Source of the DNA: Candidatus Zhuqueibacterota bacterium
GTDB taxonomy: Bacteria; Zhuqueibacterota; Zhuqueibacteria; Residuimicrobiales; Krinioviventaceae
Reading direction: 5' to 3'
Assembly: GCA_016928775.1 (NCBI GenBank)
Contig: JAFGKD010000091.1
Span: forward strand, 1-64,000
Length of the DNA: 64,000 nucleotides
Numbering within the stretch: the first letter of the stretch is position 1; the number at the start of each line of letters is the position of its first letter. Below, piece by piece: positions 1-9,495 of this stretch. The notes under the pieces were generated by a model that did no database searches, had not been told where the DNA came from, and saw only the letters and a list, made by a program, of their open reading frames with translations. A program made the position numbers and the translations under genes.

Positions 1-100
1 CAGAATCATGGCCGTCAACGTATTGCCGGCAGTCGTTGATCCTGACGATGCCATATTTAAATTCATATTGTTCTGCGTATTTGTCGAAAAAGTCTTTCAT
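1..100 (-). CDS. Unidentified protein, N-terminus only (cut by window edge)
   Basis: Only the first 33 codons are inside the window; they begin MKDFFDKYAEQYEF and run off the left edge. The ATG lies 5 bases past the stop of the large synthase gene, and a GTG one codon earlier is an alternative start. No clear Shine-Dalgarno is seen, so translational coupling to the synthase is likely. The gene is probably the next member of a lipid or polyketide operon, but the visible residues are too few to name a family. Confidence 0.6.
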   Translation of the reverse strand, partial: MKDFFDKYAEQYEFKYGIVRINDCRQYVDGHDS

Positions 101-105
101 CACTT

Positions 106-3100
106 TTACAAATTTATGAGTCTAAAGGCCGCGCGCCGGGCAAAGTAGCAGATTTTCCCGTCGCCGTCGACCATTGTGACATGAAACACCACGATATCTT
201 CCGATTCATCCACGACCCGGGTGTAGCTGCGATAGAGTCCCGACGTTCTCGGCACCCGAATAATTCCCAGCTCCTCAACCTCCCAGGGCAGATAAACGCG
301 CTTTTTATGCACCAGCAAATGCGCTGCACAGGCCTGGTACATAGAATCAACAAAACACGGATTTGTGATCAAAGATTCCAACGGATATTTTCTATTCGTC
401 AATTGTTCTTCCGGAAAATAGGTCGGATAAATTGTCGAATGCGGGTAGATGAGTACCGGCTCTTTGGCGGATGAATCGCGTACCGTGTCATTGTACAATG
501 GTCCGAGAATGATACGATTCTCCGGCCCGGAATTCTGCATGAGCATCAACGACTCTTCCGGCGGCAGGCTTTGCAGACCGTCGCGCTCCAGTGCCCAGTT
601 CGCCGGATCCATATCAGCATAATCCGACAAACTATCCGTGACGAACGATCGCGAATGGGTAACGGTTTGGACTTGCCTGGTTTTGGCGATGCGAAAATCT
701 GATTTGATCTCAACCTGCCAGCCATTGTCAGAGGGATTACCCTCGACAAACAGCTCGCGCGGCTCCTCGCGGAACAGCTTGAACGCGTTTTCAAACGTAA
801 TATGTCGAATGCTGTATTTTTCTTTCCGGCCATTTTGCAGGGCAAAATATTCTGCCGCCAATTCCGAATAGGCCACTGCCGGCAAAATCGGTACTTTTCC
901 AAGACGATGTTGATCGATCAATGCATCGCGCTGGACTGAAAAAACGCGATAAGCCCGTGTGATCCTGTGCTTTTTTTTCTGCACGCGATCAAATAGCGGG
1001 AATTCACGAATCGGCGTGACCGACAAGCCAGACTCGATAAAATCACCTAATCCTTTATTGTAAACCACCTGAGGATCATTGGTCTTTTGTGTCATTTCCG
1101 CAATACAGGCGGTCACACCGTCCTGCACATCGATGAGGTTCAGCCCCATCTCAACAGAACGTTCGCGCACCAGATCGTTGCGCCAGGCAATGCCGACATC
1201 CTTCCACCCCGACCAATTGATGCTGACAACGTGCAGATTTTTTCGCGTGCCTTGCATCATTTTGACCCAGGTGTTGAGAAAGTTGTTGGCCGCCGCATAA
1301 TCAAGCTGCGCCGCATTGCCAAATCGACCGGCAATAGAGGCAAAAGCGACGAGAAATCGGAGTGGATCCTCTCTGGTCAGGTGCATCAAATTGACGGCGC
1401 CACCGGCTTTGATGCCAAAGACGGTGCGAAATTCCTCGAGGGTTTTTTGTTCCAGCAGATGACTTTTATCCATTCCGGCTGCATGCAGAATGCCGGTGAT
1501 GGGGCCGGTTTTCTCGCGTGCATTTTTCAGGCTCTCTTCCAGCGTTTGGTAATCACGGATGTCCGCGGTTATGTATTCAACTCGCCGACCATGCTGCCGC
1601 AAAGATGTGAGATTTTTGTAAACCTCGATCGCTTTTTCCATGGGCTGCCATTCCCGGTTCAACATGACTGGCGTGACTTTCGCATGCTCCTTTTCCAGAC
1701 GCTGCCGAATGTCCTGTTTCAACTGCGCCAGCCCGTTTTCATCAAGCTGCGCCAACGCTTCGATATTATCCGGCAGTTGGATGATGTCGACGATGATGTA
1801 ATTGATCGGAAATCGTTGTCCGATCTCCTGGATGACCTCGTTCGCAATGCCGCTGCCGCCACCGGTGACCAGCAGGGTGTCTTTTTCCGTCAATTCGACA
1901 ACATGCTCGGCGACATTCTCCTGTTCATCCAGCTTGACCACCAGCCGCTTGCCGTCAATATAAGCGATCTCGACACCGGCAGCATCGTGTTCAAGTTCAT
2001 TGACAAGATCGTCGATGCTTTCAGCCACCGGCTTGTCCGGAGAGAGATCAAGGATCCGCACATGTGTATCGGACCACTCTTTGCGCAGGCTTTTATAAAA
2101 ACCGGCCAAAGCGCCGTAGCTCGGATCAACGACACTGGCTTTTTCAGCGAGCCCCATACGGCCATCCAGGGCGGTCAAACAGATTATTTTCTCCGGCTGT
2201 TTTTTGCCTTGCTGCCATAATTTGTAAAATATAAATCGCGCCTGACTGTTAAAGTCCAGCATTTTTTCTGCCTCAGCAACGTCCAGATCAGCAAATTTTA
2301 CCGCATGATGGAGATGCGAGCAGTCAACGATAACATCAACAGGCTCGTCCGGCAACTGTTTAAAATTCTTTTTGATGGAGACTTCTGTCGGCTCGGGGAA
2401 AATAAACTGACTGATCGTCGCACCCTTTTTCTCTAACGCTTTGTCGATGACACCCATATCCTCCGTTTGATCTCCCAGCAGCAATACGCTTTTGCCCTTT
2501 AGCGAAAAAGTGCGCTCACCAAGCGATTCCTCCATTAAAACCGGCACCTGGCGCGTCAGACTTGTCTCTTGCGGAACAAGAGGATCACCGCCTGTCTGTA
2601 TGTCCTCAACGACCTCGGCTTCAGCGATTTCCGCCATGTGCAGCGGCAGGGCTTGACCGGATTGGGCTTTTTCATAGAACAGATTGACGACATGCCCGAT
2701 CGTCGGCAACTGCGAGAGCTGCATGCTGTCATCCTGGGGTATGCGATATTTTTCGCCCAGGATGGAGAGGATGGTCGCTTGCTTGACCGTATCGATACCC
2801 AGATCAGCTTCCATCTCCATATCCAGGTCCAGCATATCCTCCGGATACTTGGTCACTTCGGAAAAGACTTTGAGCGTCTCGGCCTTGATCGATTCTTTGT
2901 CGAAATCTTCCGAGGATGTGGAAACCTGCGGAGAGTGGTCAGGCTCCGAGACTTTAACGGTCGTCTCTTCTCCGCTGCTCGTAATATCCGCCTCCGGCAT
3001 GACCGGTGGAAGGCTCAAAGCAGCACCGCTGCGTGCTTTGTCATAGAATAAGTCGACCACATGACCGATGGTCGGCAACTGCGACAACTGCATGCTGTCA

Positions 3101-6100
3101 TCCTGGGGGACGCGATATTTTTCGCCCAGGATGGACAGGATCGTCGCTTGCTTGACCGTATCAATGCCGAGATCAGCTTCCATCTCCATGTCGAGGTCCA
3201 GCATATCTTCCGGATATTTGGTCACTTCGGAAAAGACTTTGAGCGTCTCGGCTTTGATCGTTTCTTTGTCAATCTCTTCAGTGGAAGATGATGACATTAC
3301 CGTCGCTATTGATGCTTCTTTCGGTTGCGGTCCTTCAGTCAAAAGACCGGCCAAAGCACCAATCGTCGGATAGTCGGCAAAATTGATGCGGGATCGGCTC
3401 ACGCCAAAGCGCGTCGCTAAAGCATCCGATATCTCTTGCAGTTTCTTGTCATCCAGACCCAGGTCATCGATGATTTCCATATCCGGTTCCAACATTTCCG
3501 GCGGGTAGTCGGTTAATTCGGAAATGAGATCTATAATAACGTCAACTCTGTTTTGGGATTCTTTCAGCACCGTCGGTTTTTCGGATTTTTCTTCCGGCAC
3601 GGCTGACTGGACCGGCTTTGGCGTTGTGAGTGCTGCAGTCGATAAAGGCGCCACGTCGTTCTGCACAGTGAGGACACGTCCTCGCAGTTGCACTGTGCTC
3701 TCAGACGTGCCAGTGATGGAGGTGATCCATCGTTTATATTTATCCGGATCAGCGATTCTCCTGTCGCCGTCGCACGATTTTTTCAGCAAAACAAAGTGCC
3801 CCTGCGAGCCAAAACCGGCGGTTATTTTGAGGCCGTAGGTACGATTATGTGAACCGCCGCGGGACAAAGTCAGTCCGGCCAACAAAGGATCCGGCTCGGT
3901 GAAATTGACGATCGGCGGAATTTTGTTGTATTGCAGAGACTTGGCCAATACCGCGTCTTCGAGCGATGCCCCCATAGCGTGGCCGGTCATACCTTTGGTG
4001 TTGCTGATGAGAATGTCCGTGTATGCCTGACCAAAGGCGCGCTTGAGCGCCTCGGCTTCGGCCTGTGAGCAGCCGCCGCGCGGCGGCGTATAGGTTTCGT
4101 GCGCCATGTAAATAGCCTGTCTCGCCAGTTGACTGCGGTCCAAACCGTTGGTTTTTTCCAGTTTTGTGACAAACTTTTCCAGCTCTTCGGCAAAAAAATT
4201 GACGTCGATTTGCGAGATATGGCTGGCAGTATTGAACGCATGCGTCGCGACCAGTTGGCAAATTTCCTGAACGCCGCGCTTGTCTACTTCTTCTTTGGTT
4301 TCAATCACCAATCCCACCGCTCCGGCGCTCAAAATCATACCGTTACGACGGGCATCAAACGGCACGGCCGCCTTGTACAAGTCGCTCTCGTTGGTCGCCG
4401 CACCCGTACATAAAAAGCCGGCCCCTAGCCATGGCAGGTTATCCTTTGACGTCGAGTCATCTGCGCCTATGACGATCATTCGCTTGGCGCGGCCGTTCTT
4501 GATAAAATCTTCAGCGATGGTAATCGCCATCGATGTTGAAGAACACGCCGCGTTCAATTGTAGATTTGGTCCTTTGGCGTTGATCAATTGCGCCAGCCGG
4601 TTATTCGCCTGCGCCGAGATGAGGGTCATAAAATTATAATTAAACTTGTAAACGTCCGCTTCACCGAGGTTGTCGGTCAAACGGCTGTAATACAGCGTAT
4701 ACCAGTCCGTGAGCAGCTTTTTAGCATTGCTATCCGTGACGCGCGCGATGATGGACTCGTAAAACGCCATCAGCTCTGTGCGCGTCTTGCTGCCGTACTT
4801 GGTGCTGATAAAACGCGACACCTCGCGAATGACCGGATCGATCATCGGAAAACCGTTGGCAAAGATGACGCCGGTTTCGTTCTGCATACCCGGCGGCAGC
4901 GCCAACTTGGAGGGCAACTGACGCCCGGTCGAGGTGGTAACATACTCCTGCACCAGTGGAATCTGCGCATCCCTGAGCGCCTCATAGCCGGCGGCGACGC
5001 CGTGCGCAATACAATTAGTCATTAATTCCACATCGGATTCATCCAGGTGGTAGTGTGCCAGCATATCAATTTTGCCGATCTTGCCGGCCAACTGAATCAC
5101 CTCATCCAGGGAAGTGAGAATTTTAAAAGACGGCCCTTTTTCGTCTTTGATCAATTTGCTGATGTGCAGATCGACTAATTGACGCCGTTCGTCATCCGTC
5201 AGCCGCTCGATAAAATTCCGTCCCTGGAAAATCTGTGCGAAATTATCATCCTGAAAGCTCTCTTTATATGAACCGGGCAGGCCAATGGCCGCACCACTAT
5301 AAACGATGGTGGGACGAGATGGTTCAACGGGTGTTGCCGGTGTATGGCTTTCGAACGATGCCGTTTCTTTTACCTGCTCAACGGGTAACGCGTCGGCTGA
5401 TGCAAGCGGTAGCGGTTCCATGGCTACGCCCTCGACAAACAAGCCGCCGATCAATTTCAACAGCGTGGTCATATCATCGGCTTTTTTGAAATTGGAGGTC
5501 AAGATCGTCGCTTCTTTGCCCGCCAAAATTTCGCGAGTCTGTACACTCAGGATCGAACCCGGTCCGATTTCAACAAACAGACGCACACCCTTTTCATACA
5601 ACTTTAAAATTGAGTTTTCAAAATTCACCGCCTGCAGCATTTGCTGCTTGAGCACTGCGGGAATCTTTTTCAATTCGCGATCAGTATTCGGATAAAATTC
5701 CCCGCTATGATTCATAAAAACTTTGATGGGCGAGGCGGTAAAAGTCATATTTTTGATCTGCTCGTAATAACGCTGCGCAACAGGTTCGATGATCGGCGAA
5801 TGAAAAGCGTGCGAGACAAACAGGATTTTGTTGGTCACTTGTTTTTTATCCAAAAACTCCTTGAAGTGGTCTATCGCCGCTGAGGCACCGGCGACGATAA
5901 CTTGTGTCGGACTATTCACGTTGGCAATGGATATATCGAGTCCGCTCTCCTCAACAAGCGCCTGTGCCGGTTCGAGCGAGGTCATCAGGCTGATCATTTT
6001 TCCGGGATCGTTCAGTTGCTCATCATGAAAAGCATACCCGCGCTGCTCCACCAGCTTGAGGGCATCACGAAAAGAGATTTTGCCCGCTGCTGCCAGGGCG

Positions 6101-8199
6101 GTGATCTCTCCAAGACTATGACCAATCATATAATGTGCCCGCAATCCCATGCGAGAGAGCAGATCATACAAGGCGTAACTGCTGATGTAAATGCCGGGAT
6201 GCGCATTTTGTGTTTCTTTGAGTCTTTCCAAAGCAGCTTCATCTTCACTATCCGTGTAAATGAGCGAAGAAACGGAAGAATTGTGTCGGGCCAGCCAATA
6301 AGCGTCCGCTTTTTTATACCAGGAGCGCACGGTGTCAAAGCGATCATAAATCGACCGGAACATGTTGAGATATTGCGCCGCTTGTCCTGGAAACAAAATA
6401 GCGATCTCGGATGCTTTGATCGGTTGACCCTCTTTGTAAAAGATGCCTTTGGTCTTGAGAAGCTCAGCATTCATCCTCTCTCGATTCTCAACGAAAAAGT
6501 TGAACAGCGAGTGAACCTCCTCGCCATTAGCGGCAAGCAGTGCCAGGCGACATTTTTTAGCGGTCTCGATATTATAATTATGCAAAAAGACGCCCTCGAC
6601 AAATGTCTCTGGATGAAATTCTTTCACTTGCTCCGAAAGCTGATCAAACGAATCCGCCGCGAAAAAAACGATCTGCTGCGATGAAACTTCGACGGTGCTC
6701 GCGGGGACTGTCGCACGTGACTGTTGCGCAGCAATATCGTAACCTCGACCGACGGGATGGTTTTTGTAATCGTCTGGGCGATACTCTTCCAGAGCGAGGT
6801 GGCAATCGGCGCCGCCAAAACCAAAGGACGATACGCCGGCGCGCCTGGGGTGATCGCCCGCCGGCTGCCAGTCCGAAAGATTTTCGATCACATAAAACGG
6901 CGATCCCTCTAATTGCAGTTTTGGATTGATCTCTTTGAAACTCGCTGTGGGCGGCAACTTTTTATGATGTAAAGCCAAAACAGCTTTGATAAAACCGGCA
7001 ATACCAGCGGCGGATTTCAAATGGCCGATATTGGACTTGACCGACGTCAAACCGCAATAATTTTTCCTCGTCGCGCCAAGAGCGGCAAACGCCTGTTTGA
7101 GTCCGGCGACTTCAACGACATCACCCACCGTCGTCGCAGTGCCGTGCGCTTCGATCATCTCGACGGTATCGATGGCATAATCCGCCATGCGATAGGCTTT
7201 TTCAATGGTTTTGGCCTGCCATACTTCGTTTGGCGCGGCGATGTATTTGCCTTTGCCGTCGCTCGCCGCCCCATAGCCGGTGATGACCGCATAGATCTCA
7301 TCCCCATGTTCAATAGCATCTTGGAGTCGTTTGAGCACAACAGTGCCCGCACCTTGCCCCATGACAAATCCATTGGCGCGTTTATCAAACGGAAAAGAAC
7401 CATCGGGTGAAAGAGCATTGATGGCAGAGAAATAGATAAAACCCAACTGCCGCAGCGGCATGTCGGCGCCGCCGCAGATGGCCGCATCAAATTCATTCAA
7501 GTACAAACCCTGGATGCCGGAGATAATAGCTGATAACGCCGAAGCGCACGCGGCATCAACCGTAAACGATGGTCCGTGAAAATCGAATACATTGGCCACA
7601 CGACCGGCTATCAAATTTGGCAGGACGCCGGGGGCACTGTCCTCGGTGATCGGAATCGAATCTTTGAGCGCATGAGCGCGCACATACTCGATGAGACTTT
7701 CCTGTTCATCGACAGACAACTTGGCAAATGCCGGATGCTTGTGCATATAGTGCTTGATCAAATCATATTGCACCCGCACTAATGCATTGCCGTAAGCTGT
7801 TCCAACCATACCGTTGCCAAGCATCACGGCGATACGTTCATTCGAGACTTTTTTTAATGATTCGTTAGCGATCGCCTGGTCAGTGGTGTACAACGCGGCG
7901 TGCTGATTGGGATCCATATGCTCAGCCACCGACGGCGGAATTTTGTATCGACGTACCGTATCAAATTCCAGGTCAGTGATCCATCCGGCGATATCGGTGA
8001 TGGATTTGTCCTGCTTGTCGCGCGCCGTAAATAACTCGGGGCGAAAATAAACCTCGCGTTCCAACATATCTTCCGGCAACGGACGAATAGAAACGGTTTT
8101 GCTGATGATATTGTTCCAAAACTGGTCAACACTCTTTGCATCGGGGAACAGAGTACCAAGCCCGACAACCGCTATTTTACGATCTATATCAGATTTCAT
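106..8199 (-). CDS. PUFA-synthase-like type I polyketide/fatty-acid synthase (KS-AT-KS-ACP-ACP-ACP-KR-DH)
   Basis: A 2697-residue multidomain synthase expected to build an acyl chain by iterative condensation in the cytoplasm. Domains in order: ketosynthase about 8-470 (Cys218 in DAACASA, then EAHGTAT and NIGHLKS, a full Cys-His-His set); acyltransferase about 590-900 (Ser695 in GHSLGE); a divergent second ketosynthase about 970-1500 (Cys1219 in AACSSTS, His in MAHETYT and MTGHAMG); three ACP-like domains about 1540-1840; a ketoreductase about 1870-2370 (TGGGSGI, Tyr2301 in YAAAN); and a hot-dog dehydratase-like domain about 2395-2690 (His2431). The layout recalls PfaA of omega-3 PUFA synthases but adds a second KS and a DH. 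Oddly, none of the ACPs has the phosphopantetheine serine: Asp1584, Thr1681 and Thr1804 replace it. ACP2 and ACP3 are near-identical copies. A GGAGAG ribosome-binding site supports the start. The product is unknown. Confidence 0.9.
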   Translation of the reverse strand: MKSDIDRKIAVVGLGTLFPDAKSVDQFWNNIISKTVSIRPLPEDMLEREVYFRPELFTARDKQDKSITDIAGWITDLEFDTVRRYKIPPSVAEHMDPNQHAALYTTDQAIANESLKKVSNERIAVMLGNGMVGTAYGNALVRVQYDLIKHYMHKHPAFAKLSVDEQESLIEYVRAHALKDSIPITEDSAPGVLPNLIAGRVANVFDFHGPSFTVDAACASALSAIISGIQGLYLNEFDAAICGGADMPLRQLGFIYFSAINALSPDGSFPFDKRANGFVMGQGAGTVVLKRLQDAIEHGDEIYAVITGYGAASDGKGKYIAAPNEVWQAKTIEKAYRMADYAIDTVEMIEAHGTATTVGDVVEVAGLKQAFAALGATRKNYCGLTSVKSNIGHLKSAAGIAGFIKAVLALHHKKLPPTASFKEINPKLQLEGSPFYVIENLSDWQPAGDHPRRAGVSSFGFGGADCHLALEEYRPDDYKNHPVGRGYDIAAQQSRATVPASTVEVSSQQIVFFAADSFDQLSEQVKEFHPETFVEGVFLHNYNIETAKKCRLALLAANGEEVHSLFNFFVENRERMNAELLKTKGIFYKEGQPIKASEIAILFPGQAAQYLNMFRSIYDRFDTVRSWYKKADAYWLARHNSSVSSLIYTDSEDEAALERLKETQNAHPGIYISSYALYDLLSRMGLRAHYMIGHSLGEITALAAAGKISFRDALKLVEQRGYAFHDEQLNDPGKMISLMTSLEPAQALVEESGLDISIANVNSPTQVIVAGASAAIDHFKEFLDKKQVTNKILFVSHAFHSPIIEPVAQRYYEQIKNMTFTASPIKVFMNHSGEFYPNTDRELKKIPAVLKQQMLQAVNFENSILKLYEKGVRLFVEIGPGSILSVQTREILAGKEATILTSNFKKADDMTTLLKLIGGLFVEGVAMEPLPLASADALPVEQVKETASFESHTPATPVEPSRPTIVYSGAAIGLPGSYKESFQDDNFAQIFQGRNFIERLTDDERRQLVDLHISKLIKDEKGPSFKILTSLDEVIQLAGKIGKIDMLAHYHLDESDVELMTNCIAHGVAAGYEALRDAQIPLVQEYVTTSTGRQLPSKLALPPGMQNETGVIFANGFPMIDPVIREVSRFISTKYGSKTRTELMAFYESIIARVTDSNAKKLLTDWYTLYYSRLTDNLGEADVYKFNYNFMTLISAQANNRLAQLINAKGPNLQLNAACSSTSMAITIAEDFIKNGRAKRMIVIGADDSTSKDNLPWLGAGFLCTGAATNESDLYKAAVPFDARRNGMILSAGAVGLVIETKEEVDKRGVQEICQLVATHAFNTASHISQIDVNFFAEELEKFVTKLEKTNGLDRSQLARQAIYMAHETYTPPRGGCSQAEAEALKRAFGQAYTDILISNTKGMTGHAMGASLEDAVLAKSLQYNKIPPIVNFTEPDPLLAGLTLSRGGSHNRTYGLKITAGFGSQGHFVLLKKSCDGDRRIADPDKYKRWITSITGTSESTVQLRGRVLTVQNDVAPLSTAALTTPKPVQSAVPEEKSEKPTVLKESQNRVDVIIDLISELTDYPPEMLEPDMEIIDDLGLDDKKLQEISDALATRFGVSRSRINFADYPTIGALAGLLTEGPQPKEASIATVMSSSSTEEIDKETIKAETLKVFSEVTKYPEDMLDLDMEMEADLGIDTVKQATILSILGEKYRVPQDDSMQLSQLPTIGHVVDLFYDKARSGAALSLPPVMPEADITSSGEETTVKVSEPDHSPQVSTSSEDFDKESIKAETLKVFSEVTKYPEDMLDLDMEMEADLGIDTVKQATILSILGEKYRIPQDDSMQLSQLPTIGHVVNLFYEKAQSGQALPLHMAEIAEAEVVEDIQTGGDPLVPQETSLTRQVPVLMEESLGERTFSLKGKSVLLLGDQTEDMGVIDKALEKKGATISQFIFPEPTEVSIKKNFKQLPDEPVDVIVDCSHLHHAVKFADLDVAEAEKMLDFNSQARFIFYKLWQQGKKQPEKIICLTALDGRMGLAEKASVVDPSYGALAGFYKSLRKEWSDTHVRILDLSPDKPVAESIDDLVNELEHDAAGVEIAYIDGKRLVVKLDEQENVAEHVVELTEKDTLLVTGGGSGIANEVIQEIGQRFPINYIIVDIIQLPDNIEALAQLDENGLAQLKQDIRQRLEKEHAKVTPVMLNREWQPMEKAIEVYKNLTSLRQHGRRVEYITADIRDYQTLEESLKNAREKTGPITGILHAAGMDKSHLLEQKTLEEFRTVFGIKAGGAVNLMHLTREDPLRFLVAFASIAGRFGNAAQLDYAAANNFLNTWVKMMQGTRKNLHVVSINWSGWKDVGIAWRNDLVRERSVEMGLNLIDVQDGVTACIAEMTQKTNDPQVVYNKGLGDFIESGLSVTPIREFPLFDRVQKKKHRITRAYRVFSVQRDALIDQHRLGKVPILPAVAYSELAAEYFALQNGRKEKYSIRHITFENAFKLFREEPRELFVEGNPSDNGWQVEIKSDFRIAKTRQVQTVTHSRSFVTDSLSDYADMDPANWALERDGLQSLPPEESLMLMQNSGPENRIILGPLYNDTVRDSSAKEPVLIYPHSTIYPTYFPEEQLTNRKYPLESLITNPCFVDSMYQACAAHLLVHKKRVYLPWEVEELGIIRVPRTSGLYRSYTRVVDESEDIVVFHVTMVDGDGKICYFARRAAFRLINL
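2660..3300 (-). repeat. Tandem duplication of the ACP-like module inside the synthase gene
   Basis: Two nearly identical segments of about 240 bases (roughly 2689-2920 and 3058-3290) encode ACP-like domains whose key threonines, 1681 and 1804, are 123 residues apart. Both carry LGIDTVKQ and share almost the whole domain, differing at a few codons. The linkers between them are less similar. This indicates a recent duplication or ongoing gene conversion inside the gene. Confidence 0.85.
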
Positions 8200-8902
8200 A
8201 GATATTCTCTCTCCAACGAACGCACGTTCCTCTCGTTTATCACTACACTACATTGCTCTATCGCCCCAACGGGGCATAAGAAGACGGGGCATCGCCCCAT
8301 CTTTTATCAAAAAGTTCCATTGCTCTGGTTCAGAATCATAAAAGTTATGGTTACACCATAACTTTGCTGCTTGATAGAAGAGACTGATTATTTTGTCTCC
8401 AGTGCCCCGTCATACCAGACAAGACTTTGTATTTGAACCAGAAGAACAGAAACCATTTTTCACGCACTCTTATTTCAAATATTAAAAGCCTTGACATTTG
8501 TACAACATCTCAGATGGATATAAATTTCCATTAAATTTTTATTTTGGCATAAATTTTTAAAAAATTTGAATAACAATGTGCCATTCGTCATCTGTGCATT
8601 ATCAATAAAAAAGCTCCCTAAACCTGTACAGTGAGATAGGGCAAAATGCACAAAGTGCAGACGATCCTGAATGCAAGATAAGAAAGGAAGAAAAGGGTTG
8701 GAATCGGCTTTTTTGCATCCTACTGAAGGTTCTGTCTGTTTGCTCAAAACCCTCGGAGACCGTCGAAAAAGCCACATCCACGCCAGAACAGGGTGTCACT
8801 GAACGTCGCAACACGTATTAGGTCACTTTTATGGTTTTTCGACAGTCTCTGTGGAGGCTGATTTACAAGTTTTTTTCTACTGTCTTGTCGGAGCGATAGT
8901 TT
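8200..8902. other. Non-coding region of about 700 bases upstream of the synthase
   Basis: No ORF here looks protein-like; the 60-100 codon ORFs are low-complexity and lack ribosome-binding sites. Two adjacent GC-rich hairpins lie at 8263-8275 (GCCCC-AAC-GGGGC) and 8281-8300 (arms AAGAYGGGGC/GCCCCRTCTT). The second has a perfect stem on the minus strand with one G-U pair, and a short T run follows it on the plus strand. They lie 60-100 bases before the synthase start, so they could act as a leader structure or attenuator. The part from 8470 on is AT-rich, then holds the inverted-repeat element listed separately. Confidence 0.5.
8751..8856. repeat. Short element bounded by imperfect inverted repeats
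   Basis: The left arm (8751-8773) contains GAGACCGTCGAAAAAGCC. The right arm (8833-8856) contains GGTTTTTCGACAGTCTC, its near-exact reverse complement. The arms enclose about 60 bases. There is no transposase, and no target-site duplication that I can see. It could be a small non-autonomous element, a relic, or simply a long hairpin. Confidence 0.4.
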
Positions 8903-9304
8903 TTACTTTATTTCAAACTCGATCAATCCTGATTTGCCATGCTCTTGATCTTTATAGTCATCAATAACAATTTCATTACCTTTTTTATCGATGGCTTTGA
9001 TTTCAAGATTTACTTTGCCGCTCATGGCTTCATAGGGCACGTTGACAGTTAAAGACCAGACATTTTTGCCCGATTCATCTTTTTGCAGCGGAAACGGCGC
9101 TTCAATCTCATAGGCATATTCGCGCGGAATCACCAGAACTTGGGAGATATTTTTAGCTTTGCCGCTGAATTCCACAGTGGCGGTCACCTCATCACCAACC
9201 TCCGCTGCCGCCGGCTCGATCACCGCTTTAATGAGTTTGACTTTGGCTTCTGCCATGGGTACAACAAGTAACACCAAACACAACACCAACAAAGCATTTC
9301 TCAT
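8903..9304 (-). CDS. Small secreted protein with an immunoglobulin-like beta fold
   Basis: A 133-residue protein with a clear signal peptide (hydrophobic stretch LLVLCLVLLVVP then AEAK), so exported. The mature part, about 110 residues, is a run of short beta-strand-like segments (VKLIKAVIEPAAAEVGDEVT, then TVEFSGKA, SLTVNVPYEA and LIEFEIK). It resembles a single Ig-like or bacterial carbohydrate-binding beta-sandwich, which is inference from pattern only. AAAGGAAA precedes the ATG. It is divergent from the propeller/sigma-54 regulator, so the two may share a control region. No function can be assigned. Confidence 0.7.
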   Translation of the reverse strand: MRNALLVLCLVLLVVPMAEAKVKLIKAVIEPAAAEVGDEVTATVEFSGKAKNISQVLVIPREYAYEIEAPFPLQKDESGKNVWSLTVNVPYEAMSGKVNLEIKAIDKKGNEIVIDDYKDQEHGKSGLIEFEIK

Positions 9305-9495
9305 AATTTTTTCCTTTCCCGTTTTGTTAACAAATTATCTGTTGGTTTGATTGCTCTATGATAAGAATTTTATCGACAAATTCAAGCGAAATCATCCCTT
9401 TTTACACAATATTTAACTTATTCAATGTAACTCACTGCAACACGAAACGTAGTTAAAACGACTTGATTCATTCATTGTTGTTGCGGATATAAAAA

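Noticed and set aside
1087..2220. A 377-codon plus-strand ORF opposite the synthase gene
   Set aside because: It is the antisense shadow of the KR-encoding part; its residues show no family pattern and the minus-strand domain is complete.
8281..8305. Terminator for an unseen plus-strand gene
   Set aside because: No plus-strand gene ends nearby, and the stem is perfect only on the minus strand, so a leader structure for the synthase is more likely.
8475..8814. Two ORFs of 70-100 codons on the minus strand
   Set aside because: Compositionally odd, no ribosome-binding site, no domain pattern, and they overlap the inverted-repeat element.
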